NCBI GenBank assembly: GCA_958452935.1
Contig: CAUDVX010000003.1
Span: 74,613 to 138,612, forward strand
DNA from: an uncultured Collinsella sp.
GTDB taxonomy: Bacteria > Actinomycetota > Coriobacteriia > Coriobacteriales > Coriobacteriaceae
Length of the DNA: 64,000 bases
Direction of reading: 5' to 3'
Within the stretch, counting starts at the first letter, position 1. Each line of letters opens with the position of its first letter. Both the position numbers and the translations under genes were made by a program. Below are positions 26,468 to 34,229 of the stretch, in pieces. The notes beneath the pieces were generated by a model that searched no databases, was not told the DNA's origin, and worked only from the letters and a program-made list of their open reading frames with translations.

Positions 26468-26959
26468 GTGATGATCAGAAAAACCCTCGATACCGACATT
26501 CCCGCCGTCATGGCTATCTATGACGCGGCCCGCGCCTTTATGCGTGCGCATGGCAACGCCACGCAGTGGCCCGAGGGCACGCCTTCTGCCGAGCAGCTGG
26601 CTGCCGATATCGCCGCCGGTGGCAGCTATGTGTGCGAAGTCGACGGCCGCGTGGTGGCGACGTTTGCCTTTTTACCGGGCCCGGACGAGTGCTATGACGT
26701 CATTGAGGACGGTCAATGGCGTAGCGACACTCCGTACGCCGTGCTGCACCGTGTGGCATCCGACGGCACCGTGCACGGTATCGCGGCTGCGATGTTTGCC
26801 TTTGCCAAAGAACGTGCCGATCACCTGCGCATCGACACGCATCAGGATAACCTGCCCATGCAGGGTGCCATCATAAAGGCCGGCTTTGAGCGCGCTGGTA
26901 TCGTCTATGTGTCCGACGGCACGGCGCGTGTCGCGTTCGATTGGCTGCGCGAGGCGTAA
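26468..26959 (+). CDS. GNAT-family N-acetyltransferase
   Basis: The 163-residue protein has the GNAT fold: an N-terminal IRKTLDTDIPAVMAIYDAAR, the central strand RVVATFAFLPG, acetyl-CoA site region HGIAAAMFAFAKE, and the RIDTHQDNLPMQGAIIKAGFE segment near residues 119-139. GNAT enzymes transfer an acetyl group from acetyl-CoA to an amine; the acceptor is unknown. The GTG at 26468 and the ATG at 26471 are adjacent, both served by GAGG, so the start could be one codon later. A terminator-like hairpin follows. Confidence 0.85.
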   Translation: MMIRKTLDTDIPAVMAIYDAARAFMRAHGNATQWPEGTPSAEQLAADIAAGGSYVCEVDGRVVATFAFLPGPDECYDVIEDGQWRSDTPYAVLHRVASDGTVHGIAAAMFAFAKERADHLRIDTHQDNLPMQGAIIKAGFERAGIVYVSDGTARVAFDWLREA

Positions 26960-26994
26960 GAGCAGGGACGCGTACCAGTCCTTAATTCGAATGA

Positions 26995-27020
26995 AAAATG
27001 GCTCCGGGTGGGGCCATTTT
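26995..27020 (+). terminator. Terminator after the acetyltransferase gene
   Basis: AAAATGGC (26995-27002) pairs with GCCATTTT (27013-27020), with an inner CC/GG pair, and the 3' arm ends in T residues. It lies 35 bases after the acetyltransferase stop. Confidence 0.65.
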
Positions 27021-27214
27021 CGATTACTGCGCTGTTTTGAAAGCCGGCTTTCGCAAGGCGCGAACCTACGAAAATCGCCGCGCGGCAACGCGGGACGATG
27101 AGCTCGGTCGGGGGATAGGGCCCGCTTCGCCCGCCGGCTCGTAAATTGTATCATCCAGTGTGGAACGAGGACGCCCGTTGCCGCGTGCGATGGGCTTGCA
27201 ATAAGAGGAGAGCC

Positions 27215-29218
27215 ATGTCGAAGCAAGCGGTCGTTGGAATCTTGGCGCATGTCGATGCCGGCAAGACCACGTTGGCCGAGGCCATGCTGTTCAACGCGGG
27301 CCGCATTCGCAAGCGCGGCCGCGTGGACGATGGCGATTCGCATCTGGACACTAACGCGATCGAGCGCGAGCGTGGCATTACGATCTTCTCGTCGCAGGCT
27401 GTACTCGACCACGGCGATACCCACGTCATGCTCGTGGATGCGCCCGGCCACGTTGATTTTTCGGCCGAGGCAGAGCGCACGCTGCGCGCACTCGACTATG
27501 CGATTTTGGTTGTGGGCGCCAACGACGGCGTGCAGGGGCACACCGAAACCCTGTGGCGCCTGCTTGCACGTTATGACATCCCGACATTCATCTTCATCAA
27601 CAAGATCGATTTGGAGAATCCCGGCCGCGATGTTTTGCTGACACAACTTGGGCAACGTCTCTCCGAGGGCTGCTTGGATGCCAACGAACTGTTGGCGGGC
27701 GGGGCCGTTCAGGAGGACGCTGCCGCGTTAGACGAAGAAGCGCTCGAGGAGTTTCTTGAGGCGGGTGAGCTTTCCGTCGCGACGCTGTCACGCATGGTTG
27801 CCGAGCGCAAGCTCTTTCCCTGCTTTGCCGGCTCGGCGCTTAAGGACCAAGGCGTGGACGAGCTGCTGGATGGCATATGCGCGCTGATGCGTGAACAGGC
27901 GTGGCTCCCGGAGTTTGCCGCGCGCGTTTATCGTGTCAGCCGCGGGGATCGCGGCGAGCGCTTGGCTTGGGTTAAAGTGACCGGCGGCACGCTGCATGCC
28001 AAGCAGGTGATTGGCGGACGTTCCGGTGCCGAGGCATGGGAGCAAAAGATCGACCAGGTGCGCATCTATAACGGCGAAAAGTATGAGCTTGCCCAAGAAG
28101 TTGCCGCTGGCGGTATTTGTGCCGTGACGGGTCTTGCGCACGTTCGCCCGGGGGACGCCCTGGGCGCGGAGCCTGCGGGCGATGCACCTGTCATTGCGCC
28201 GGTCCTCACCTATACGGTGCTTCCGGGCGAACACGATGTCCATGCGGTGTTCAAAGCGCTGACTGAGTTGGCGGACGAAGATCCCATGCTCGGCGTAAGC
28301 TGGAATACGCATCTGGAGCAGATTCACCTGCAGCTGATGGGCGCCGTGCAGCTCGAGGTCGTGCAGCGGGTGTTGGCAGATCGCTTTGGCCTTTCGATTG
28401 ATTTTGAGTCTGGCGGCATTCTCTATAAGGAGACTATTTCGCAGCCGGTCGAGGGCGTGGGGCACTTTGAGCCACTGCGCCATTATGCCGAGGTGCATCT
28501 GAGCCTGGAGCCGTTGCCAGCGGGTTCGGGCGTGCAGTTTGGCACCGTGACCTCGACCGACGAGCTCGATCTTAACTGGCAGCGTCTGGCACTTACTAAC
28601 GCCATGGAGCGCGATCACCTGGGCGTGCTGACCGGCTCGCCCATCACCGATGTACGCATTACGCTCACAGGTGGCCGTGCGCATGCCAAACACACCGAGG
28701 GCGGCGACTTTCGCCAGGCCACGTACCGCGCGATTCGCCAGGGTTTGATGCAGGCGCGTGAGGCCGGCGCGGCGGTGCTGCTGGAGCCGTGGTATCGCTT
28801 TGAGCTCGAGGTGCCGGGAGAGTGCGTGGGCCGGGCGCTTTCAGATGCCACGCGCATGGGTGCCGAGTACGAGCCGCCGACGATGGCGGGGGACCGGGCG
28901 AAGCTTGTGGGTCGCGTGCCGGCATCCGAGGTGCAGGACTATGCCCTGGAGGTAGCTGCCTACACAAGCGGCCGCGGTCATCTGTACCTGGAGTTCGCCG
29001 GTTATGCGGCTTGCCATGATGTCGAGCGCGTCATCGAGGCGGCCGCCTATGAGCCCGAGGCCGATCTGCCCAACACGCCCGACTCGGCCTTTTGCTTTCA
29101 CGGCGCCGGCTACACGGTCAAATGGTACGACGTGCCCGCCGCGGCGCACGTAAAGATCGACCCCTCCACCTTCCGCCCCTGGCGAGCAGCAGACGCCGAG
29201 TTTTTCGGCCACATGTGA
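27215..29218 (+). CDS. TetM-like translation factor GTPase (ribosomal protection family)
   Basis: The 667-residue protein is an EF-G-fold GTPase closer in size and layout to TetM/TetO than to EF-G. It shows G1 GILAHVDAGKTT (residues 8-19), G2 ERGITIFSSQ, G3 DAPGHVDF and G4 NKID, a domain II with RVYRVSRGDRGERLAW, and domains III-V ending PSTFRPW. True TetM/W proteins dislodge tetracycline from the ribosome. This one is a divergent chromosomal relative, and resistance cannot be assumed. GAGGAG precedes the ATG at 27215; an upstream extension is rejected. Its stop codon lies within the left arm of a hairpin repeat, so the last residues HM may have been set by the repeat. Confidence 0.85.
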   Translation: MSKQAVVGILAHVDAGKTTLAEAMLFNAGRIRKRGRVDDGDSHLDTNAIERERGITIFSSQAVLDHGDTHVMLVDAPGHVDFSAEAERTLRALDYAILVVGANDGVQGHTETLWRLLARYDIPTFIFINKIDLENPGRDVLLTQLGQRLSEGCLDANELLAGGAVQEDAAALDEEALEEFLEAGELSVATLSRMVAERKLFPCFAGSALKDQGVDELLDGICALMREQAWLPEFAARVYRVSRGDRGERLAWVKVTGGTLHAKQVIGGRSGAEAWEQKIDQVRIYNGEKYELAQEVAAGGICAVTGLAHVRPGDALGAEPAGDAPVIAPVLTYTVLPGEHDVHAVFKALTELADEDPMLGVSWNTHLEQIHLQLMGAVQLEVVQRVLADRFGLSIDFESGGILYKETISQPVEGVGHFEPLRHYAEVHLSLEPLPAGSGVQFGTVTSTDELDLNWQRLALTNAMERDHLGVLTGSPITDVRITLTGGRAHAKHTEGGDFRQATYRAIRQGLMQAREAGAAVLLEPWYRFELEVPGECVGRALSDATRMGAEYEPPTMAGDRAKLVGRVPASEVQDYALEVAAYTSGRGHLYLEFAGYAACHDVERVIEAAAYEPEADLPNTPDSAFCFHGAGYTVKWYDVPAAAHVKIDPSTFRPWRAADAEFFGHM

Positions 29219-29244
29219 CAAAGGGACAGTTCCTTTGTCACATG
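29212..29244. repeat. GGGACAG hairpin repeat with CATGTGACAAAGG stem
   Basis: The 13-bp perfect arms 29212-29224 and 29232-29244 enclose the loop GACAGTT. The TGA stop of the TetM-like gene is part of the left arm. Sister copies with the same inner stem but different outer bases lie at 32938 and 34195. Confidence 0.88.
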
Positions 29245-29249
29245 CTATT

Positions 29250-29276
29250 GGTATAACTCGGTATAAGTTGGTATAA
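29250..29276 (+). promoter_or_regulatory. Three 10-bp-phased GGTATAA direct repeats
   Basis: GGTATAA occurs at 29250, 29260 and 29270, exactly one DNA turn apart, 36 bases before the ATPase gene. Such phasing places three half-sites on one face of the helix and suggests binding of a multimeric regulator. The repeats also contain -10-like TATAAC/TATAAG hexamers. Confidence 0.55.
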
Positions 29277-29311
29277 CTATTACCAGGGTTTGCCAATCCG
29301 AGGAGGCCGAC

Positions 29312-30430
29312 ATGAATCCAAATCCCTTTAAGCCCACGGCTGGCAAGCGGCCTCCGATACTCATCGGTCGCGAGTCGGTCATCGAAGATTTCGAGGAAGG
29401 GCTCGCTAACGGCGCCGGAGCGCCGGGCAGGCTCATGCTCATTACGGGGAACCGCGGCTGCGGCAAGACAGTTCTCCTGCGGGAGCTGCAACGTCTAGCC
29501 AGCGAGCGTGGATGGGCGGTTATCTCCGATTCCGCTTCGCTTGGCTTATGCGACCGCCTGGCCGATGCGCTTCGCTCGAATAAACCCGTTGTGACGTCAA
29601 TGGAGTTCGGTCCGTCGTTTGGCCGGATGTCGGTCGAGGCGGCGCGAGCAAAGGGTGAAACGTTACGAGGGCTGGTCAACGAGCGCCTCAAGAAGCTCGG
29701 TCCAGGCAAGGGCATACTGTTTGCGATTGACGAGGCGCAATCGGCGTCTATCGAGGAACTGGCGGCTCTCGCCGTTCTCTATCAGCAAGTGCTCGGAGAT
29801 CAGGATGCTACGGGATTGCCCGATAGCGACCAGCGCGGTCTTGCGCTGGTGTTCGCTGGATTGCCCAGTATGGTTGATGACTTGCTCGAAGAGCCGAGCG
29901 TGACGTTTTTGCGGCGTGCCCAGCAGCGTACGCTGGGGGCGATATCTTTGCCCAAGGTGCGCGATTCGTATATCCAGACGGTCAAAGACGCTGGTCTTTA
30001 CGTTGACGCGGAGACGGCGGACCTTGCGGCACGCAAGAGCATGGGGCATCCCTATATGGTTCAGCTGGTGGGATATTACATGTGGCGGGCTGCTGTCCGG
30101 CATGGCTCTCAGGTCATTGAAGTGTGCGATGTCGAGGCTGGCTACGCCGATGCCGTCTCCGAGTTCTACGAAGCGGTTGACGCGCCTCTGTATTACGGGC
30201 TGCGCAGTCCACAGCGCCTCTTTATCGAGGCCATGGCTGCTGACGAGGGCAAGCCGACGCGCATGGCGGATATCATTGAGCGCTGCGATCGCACTCAGAG
30301 CTGGGCGAGTAAATATCGTGCAAGCCTGATTCGCGAGCGTGTCATCGAGGCTGCCGGATACGGCCTCGTCCGGTTTACCGTGCCCATGCTGGGCGCGTAC
30401 ATTAGCGATCGCATTTTATGGCACGAGTAG
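29312..30430 (+). CDS. Orphan AAA ATPase with C-terminal winged helix (paralogue A)
   Basis: The 372-residue protein has an N-terminal NPFKPTAGKRPPILIGRE, Walker A GNRGCGKT (about residues 46-53) and Walker B GILFAIDEAQ (about 133-142). A sensor-like LVFAGLPSMVDDLL and the ORC/Cdc6-like tail PYMVQLVGYYMWRA follow. A winged-helix segment closes the protein (about 305-370, TRMADIIERCDRTQSWASKYR). It is homologous along its length to the protein at 32977-34077, and the two flank the UvrA2 gene. GAGGAG precedes the ATG, and three phased repeats lie upstream. The family is widespread as 'ATP-binding protein' in Coriobacteria and bifidobacteria; its role is unknown, though ATP-dependent DNA binding or signalling is plausible. 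Confidence 0.82.
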   Translation: MNPNPFKPTAGKRPPILIGRESVIEDFEEGLANGAGAPGRLMLITGNRGCGKTVLLRELQRLASERGWAVISDSASLGLCDRLADALRSNKPVVTSMEFGPSFGRMSVEAARAKGETLRGLVNERLKKLGPGKGILFAIDEAQSASIEELAALAVLYQQVLGDQDATGLPDSDQRGLALVFAGLPSMVDDLLEEPSVTFLRRAQQRTLGAISLPKVRDSYIQTVKDAGLYVDAETADLAARKSMGHPYMVQLVGYYMWRAAVRHGSQVIEVCDVEAGYADAVSEFYEAVDAPLYYGLRSPQRLFIEAMAADEGKPTRMADIIERCDRTQSWASKYRASLIRERVIEAAGYGLVRFTVPMLGAYISDRILWHE

Positions 30431-30440
30431 GGTGATAAAG

Positions 30441-32936
30441 GTGACAGAACAGAAGATGAGCCCGCAGGCTATCGAAGTGCGTGGAGCGCGTGTACACAAC
30501 CTCAAGGACATCGATATCGATATTCCGCTGGGAAAGCTCGTGGGTATTGCCGGCGTGTCGGGTTCGGGCAAGAGTTCGCTGGCGCTGGGGGTTCTTTATG
30601 CCGAGGGCTCGCGCCGCTATCTGGAGGCGCTCAGCACCTATACCCGCCGTCGTCTGACGCAGGCCGAACATGCCCAGGTGGATGAGGTCTTGCACGTGCC
30701 GGCGGCGCTCGCGCTGCACCAGCGTCCGAGCGTGCCGGGCGTGCGCTCGACCTTTGGTACCATGACCGAGCTCAACAACAGCCTGCGTCTGCTCTTTAGC
30801 CGTTGCGCCCATCACGTGTGCCCGCATTGCGGGGCGCGTGTGGAACCGAGCCTTAACGTAGCTGCGGGCCTGTCGCTCACGTGTCCGACATGCGGCCGCG
30901 AGTTCTACGCGCCGAGTGCCGAGGATTTGGCTTTCAATAGCGGCGGCGCATGCCCCACCTGTGGCGGCACCGGTGTCATGCGCGAGGTGGACGAGGCGAG
31001 CCTGGTGCCCGACGAGTCAAAGACCATCAACGAGGGCGCAGTCCTTCCCTGGGGCACGCTCATGTGGGATCTGATGAAGCAGGTGGCAGGCGAGATGGGC
31101 GTGCGTACCGACGTGCCGTTTAACCAGCTCACGCCTCAAGAGTGCGACATCGTGTTTCATGGTCCAGCGGTTAAGAAGCACATTCTCTACGTTCCCAAAA
31201 ACGGTGAGGGCGCCACGCCGCTCGACTTCACCTATTACAACGCCGTCTATACCGTCGAGAATGCGCTCGCCAAGGTCAAGGACGATAAGGGCTTAAAACG
31301 CGTTGCGCGCTTTTTGCGCGAGGGAGCATGCCGCGATTGCGGCGGCACGCGTCTTTCCGAGGCTGCGCGCCAGCCCCAAGTGCGCGGTATCAATCTGACA
31401 CAGGCGGCGGCCATGACGCTGGGCGAGGCGATTGAGTGGGTGCGCGGGGTGCCTGCATCCTTGCCGCCCGAGATGCAGCCCATGGCGACGGATATCTGCG
31501 ATTCGTTTTTGGGCGCGGCTCGCCGTCTGGTCGACCTGGGTCTCGATTACCTTTCACTCGACCGCGCCGGTGCCACGCTTTCCACGGGTGAGCGCCAGCG
31601 TGTGCAGCTCGCCCGCGTGGTGCGCAACCGGTCGACGGGCGTGCTTTATGTGCTGGACGAGCCTTCGATCGGCTTGCATCCCGCCAATGTCGACGGCTTG
31701 GTGGGCGTGATGCGCGATTTGGTGGATGACGGCAACACCGTGGTTGTTGTCGACCACGATACGCGCGTACTGGCGGAAGCCGACTATCTGGTCGAGATGG
31801 GCCCCGTTGCCGGAGCAGGCGGCGGTAACGTGATCGCTGCAGGCACGGTAGACGAGGTCGAGCAAGCGCGGGACAGCCGCATCGCTTCGTTTTTGCGTGC
31901 CGAGCCCAAGCGCTTGCGTTCACAGGTGGCTGACGACGAAATGTTCGACCAGGGCCACATCCGCATGGCGACCGATACCATCCATACCGTCAAACCGCTC
32001 GAAGTCGATATCCCGCGCGGCCGCTTGGTCGCGGTGACGGGTGTTTCGGGTTCGGGTAAGACGACGTTGGTGCTCGAGACGCTCATCCCGGCGCTTAAGG
32101 CGCAGGCAGCTGGCGAGCGTCTGCCGGGGCACGTGCGTTGGGTCGATGCCGAGGGCATTGCCCGCGCCAACCTGATTGACGCTACGCCCATTGGCGCCAA
32201 TGTTCGCTCGACGGTGGCAACTTATGCCGACATCCATGACGAGCTGCGCCGCGCCTTTGCCCGTACGCCCGAGGCTAAGGCAGCTGGCTACAAGGCGGGC
32301 GCCTTTAGCTACAACACCGGCGCCTTGCGCTGCCCTACGTGCGACGGCACGGGCTCGATATCGCTCGACGTGCAGTTTTTGCCCGACGTCGAGATCGTCT
32401 GCCCGGCATGTCGCGGTTCGCGTTATGCGGACGCGGCTTCGCATATCCATCGTGAGGGCAAGGACGGGAGTCTGCTTACGTTGCCGCAGCTCATGGACAT
32501 GAGTGTGGACGAGGCCCTCGACGCCACGGTGGGACTCAAGAAGGTTCAGACGCGCTTGCAGACCTTGCACGACCTGGGCTTGGGCTATCTCACGCTCGGC
32601 GAGCCCACACCGGCGCTCTCGGGCGGCGAGGCTCAGCGCCTTAAGCTCGCGAGCGAGATGGGCCGCGTGCAGGACGATGCCGTATTCGTATTCGACGAGC
32701 CCACGATCGGCCTACATCCGCTCGATGTTCAGGTGTTGCTGAGTGTGTTCGACGGCCTTGTTGCCAAAGGCGCCACGGTTATCGTGATCGAGCACGATCT
32801 CGACCTTATCCGTAACGCCGATTACGTGATCGACATGGGCCCGGGCGGTGGCGACGCCGGCGGGCAAATCGTCTGCGCCGGCACGCCGGGCGACATCGCA
32901 GCCTGCTCCAAGAGCATTACCGGCCGCTATCTATAG
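30441..32936 (+). CDS. Class II UvrA-like ABC ATPase (UvrA2)
   Basis: The ~831-residue protein has two ABC modules: Walker A GVSGSGKSS (about residue 37) and GVSGSGKTT (about 537), signatures LSTGERQRVQLARV and LSGGEAQRLKLA, and Walker B regions LYVLDEPSIGLHP and VFVFDEPTIGLHP. Several CxxC zinc modules are present (CPHC, CPTC, CRDC, CPAC). It is ~110 residues shorter than UvrA and appears to lack the UvrB-binding insertion, the pattern of UvrA2 proteins linked to tolerance of DNA-binding drugs. The start is uncertain: GTG at 30441, preceded by AGGG, or ATG at 30456. It follows ATPase A by 10 bases, so the two may be cotranscribed. Confidence 0.88.
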   Translation: MTEQKMSPQAIEVRGARVHNLKDIDIDIPLGKLVGIAGVSGSGKSSLALGVLYAEGSRRYLEALSTYTRRRLTQAEHAQVDEVLHVPAALALHQRPSVPGVRSTFGTMTELNNSLRLLFSRCAHHVCPHCGARVEPSLNVAAGLSLTCPTCGREFYAPSAEDLAFNSGGACPTCGGTGVMREVDEASLVPDESKTINEGAVLPWGTLMWDLMKQVAGEMGVRTDVPFNQLTPQECDIVFHGPAVKKHILYVPKNGEGATPLDFTYYNAVYTVENALAKVKDDKGLKRVARFLREGACRDCGGTRLSEAARQPQVRGINLTQAAAMTLGEAIEWVRGVPASLPPEMQPMATDICDSFLGAARRLVDLGLDYLSLDRAGATLSTGERQRVQLARVVRNRSTGVLYVLDEPSIGLHPANVDGLVGVMRDLVDDGNTVVVVDHDTRVLAEADYLVEMGPVAGAGGGNVIAAGTVDEVEQARDSRIASFLRAEPKRLRSQVADDEMFDQGHIRMATDTIHTVKPLEVDIPRGRLVAVTGVSGSGKTTLVLETLIPALKAQAAGERLPGHVRWVDAEGIARANLIDATPIGANVRSTVATYADIHDELRRAFARTPEAKAAGYKAGAFSYNTGALRCPTCDGTGSISLDVQFLPDVEIVCPACRGSRYADAASHIHREGKDGSLLTLPQLMDMSVDEALDATVGLKKVQTRLQTLHDLGLGYLTLGEPTPALSGGEAQRLKLASEMGRVQDDAVFVFDEPTIGLHPLDVQVLLSVFDGLVAKGATVIVIEHDLDLIRNADYVIDMGPGGGDAGGQIVCAGTPGDIAACSKSITGRYL

Positions 32937-32937
32937 C

Positions 32938-32972
32938 CAATGTGACAAAGGGACAGCCCCTTTGCCTCATTG
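32938..32972. repeat. Degenerate GGGACAG hairpin repeat
   Basis: The left arm CAATGTGACAAAGG (32938-32951), loop GACAGCC and right arm CCTTTGCCTCATTG match the element at 29212 with two stem mismatches. The outer CAATG/CATTG bases still pair. It starts one base after the UvrA2 stop, in the 40-base gap to the convergent ATPase B. Confidence 0.75.
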
Positions 32973-32976
32973 ATGT

Positions 32977-34077
32977 CTATTTCACGCATTGAGCCGCGAG
33001 ATAGTCGCGGAAGAATGGCAATTCAAATGCGACGAGCCCTCGTCCTCGTTCCCCGATGATGCCGGCATCTATCATGCGGCGTCGGTAGCGGGAGACCTGC
33101 TGTGGCGAACGCTTAAGGCGCTCGACAAGGTCAGCGGTGGTGGACTCTTCCTCGTCATCGAGCATGGCGATGAGGAATCGCTTGTCCTCTGCAGTGAGTT
33201 CCCGATAGGTTGCCGCGAGGATTCGGTCGTCCATCTCGTCGCGCGCGATTTTGATTCCCAGGTCAAAGTCGCGCGACGAGATTTCCTTCGAATCGCTTGT
33301 GAGATCCCAGGCACGGTAGCCTACGAGTTGCAATAGGAAGGGAAAACCAGAGATCGAGCGAACGGCTCTATCGATTCCCTCGGCATCTGCCAGGCGATCG
33401 TTTTCCTGGATCGTGCGAATCAAGGCCTCGCGTACGTCATAGTCGGCAATGCGACCCAGATGATATTGTTGGGCGCGGCGAAGGAACGAGACCGTCTTGT
33501 GGTTCAGCAACGTCGAGACGTTGTTGGGAAGTCCCGCCATGAGCAGTGCGACGCGTTTTCCATCGGTCACAAAGTGCTGATACGTCGCTGCGAGCTGAAT
33601 CATCTCGTCGAGTGTCGGGTCCACCTCGTCAACCGTGACGAGCAGACCGGTGCCCGCCTCGTTGAGCTGGTCGATGATGTCGCTCATGCGATAGCGCCAG
33701 GTTGAGGCATCGTGAACGCGATTGACCTCAATGCTGCCGAGCGGTGCAATTCCAAGCCCAGTGACTTCGAAGTTGTTAGACGGGTCGATGAAATGGCCGG
33801 CAGCACGTTTCGCCCCGAACTCGATTTCCTCAAGCATTCCCGAGAGCGCGGTCGTCTTTACGGCTATCCAGCCGTGGGATTCCGCCCTTGTCGCGAGCGA
33901 CGACATGAGAGCGGTTTTACCGGTTCCACGCGCGCCTGAGAAAATCGAGGTCAATTCTGGGCGCCTGCGCTGGCTCAAGAAGGCACGGTCCAAATCCCGA
34001 ATAATCTGTTGTCTGCCAGCGAGATGGGCAGGAACCTCACCAAAACTGGGGGTAAACGGGTTCTCGAGATATTCCAC
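32977..34077 (-). CDS. Orphan AAA ATPase with C-terminal winged helix (paralogue B)
   Basis: The 366-residue protein parallels paralogue A: NPFTPSFGEVPAHLAGRQQ at the start, Walker A GARGTGKT (about 48-55), Walker B LLVTVDEVD (about 142-150), LLMAGLPNNVSTLL followed by FLRRAQQYHLG, the PFLLQLVGYRAWDL tail, and a winged helix (TTADLVERLKRSPQQVSRYRR, about 313-333). The start is a GTG (34075-34077) with AGGAG 6 bases upstream. It is convergent with the UvrA2 gene. The two ATPases differ in orientation and are diverged enough to suggest an old duplication. Known relatives are mostly uncharacterised. Confidence 0.82.
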   Translation of the reverse strand: MEYLENPFTPSFGEVPAHLAGRQQIIRDLDRAFLSQRRRPELTSIFSGARGTGKTALMSSLATRAESHGWIAVKTTALSGMLEEIEFGAKRAAGHFIDPSNNFEVTGLGIAPLGSIEVNRVHDASTWRYRMSDIIDQLNEAGTGLLVTVDEVDPTLDEMIQLAATYQHFVTDGKRVALLMAGLPNNVSTLLNHKTVSFLRRAQQYHLGRIADYDVREALIRTIQENDRLADAEGIDRAVRSISGFPFLLQLVGYRAWDLTSDSKEISSRDFDLGIKIARDEMDDRILAATYRELTAEDKRFLIAMLDDEEESTTADLVERLKRSPQQVSRYRRRMIDAGIIGERGRGLVAFELPFFRDYLAAQCVK

Positions 34078-34101
34078 AAGGCTCTCCTTTCACACCGTCG
34101 T

Positions 34102-34125
34102 TTAACTTCATTTTACTTTAGTTAA
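34102..34125 (-). promoter_or_regulatory. Inverted repeat and 10-bp pattern upstream of ATPase B
   Basis: TTAACT (34102-34107) and AGTTAA (34120-34125) form a 6-bp inverted repeat with a 12-base centre. The stretch also reads as loose 10-base repeats (TTTAACTTCA, TTTTACTTTA, GTTAATTCTG). It lies 25 bases before the GTG start and recalls, less perfectly, the phased repeats upstream of ATPase A. Confidence 0.4.
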
Positions 34126-34194
34126 TTCTGATTAAAAGTGAGGGCTCTTTATCTAGAGCATCAATTAGGCGTGTGTGCCATCGGCGTGGCGCTT

Positions 34195-34229
34195 GAATGT
34201 GACAAAGGGATAGTTCCTTTGTCACATTC
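34195..34229. repeat. GGGATAG hairpin repeat with GAATGTGACAAAGG stem
   Basis: Perfect 14-bp arms (34195-34208 and 34216-34229) enclose the loop GATAGTT, a one-base variant of the family loop. The TrmL stop codon (34222-34224) is inside the right arm. Confidence 0.87.

Noticed and set aside
27021..27145. Possible non-coding RNA gene in the gap before the TetM-like gene
   Set aside because: The stretch is G+C-rich but shows no cloverleaf, SRP, RNase P, tmRNA or 6S features and no consistent pairing that I could find.
29250..29276. Plasmid-type iteron origin
   Set aside because: Only three short repeats occur, with no DnaA box or Rep initiator gene; a promoter-proximal regulatory site is a simpler reading.
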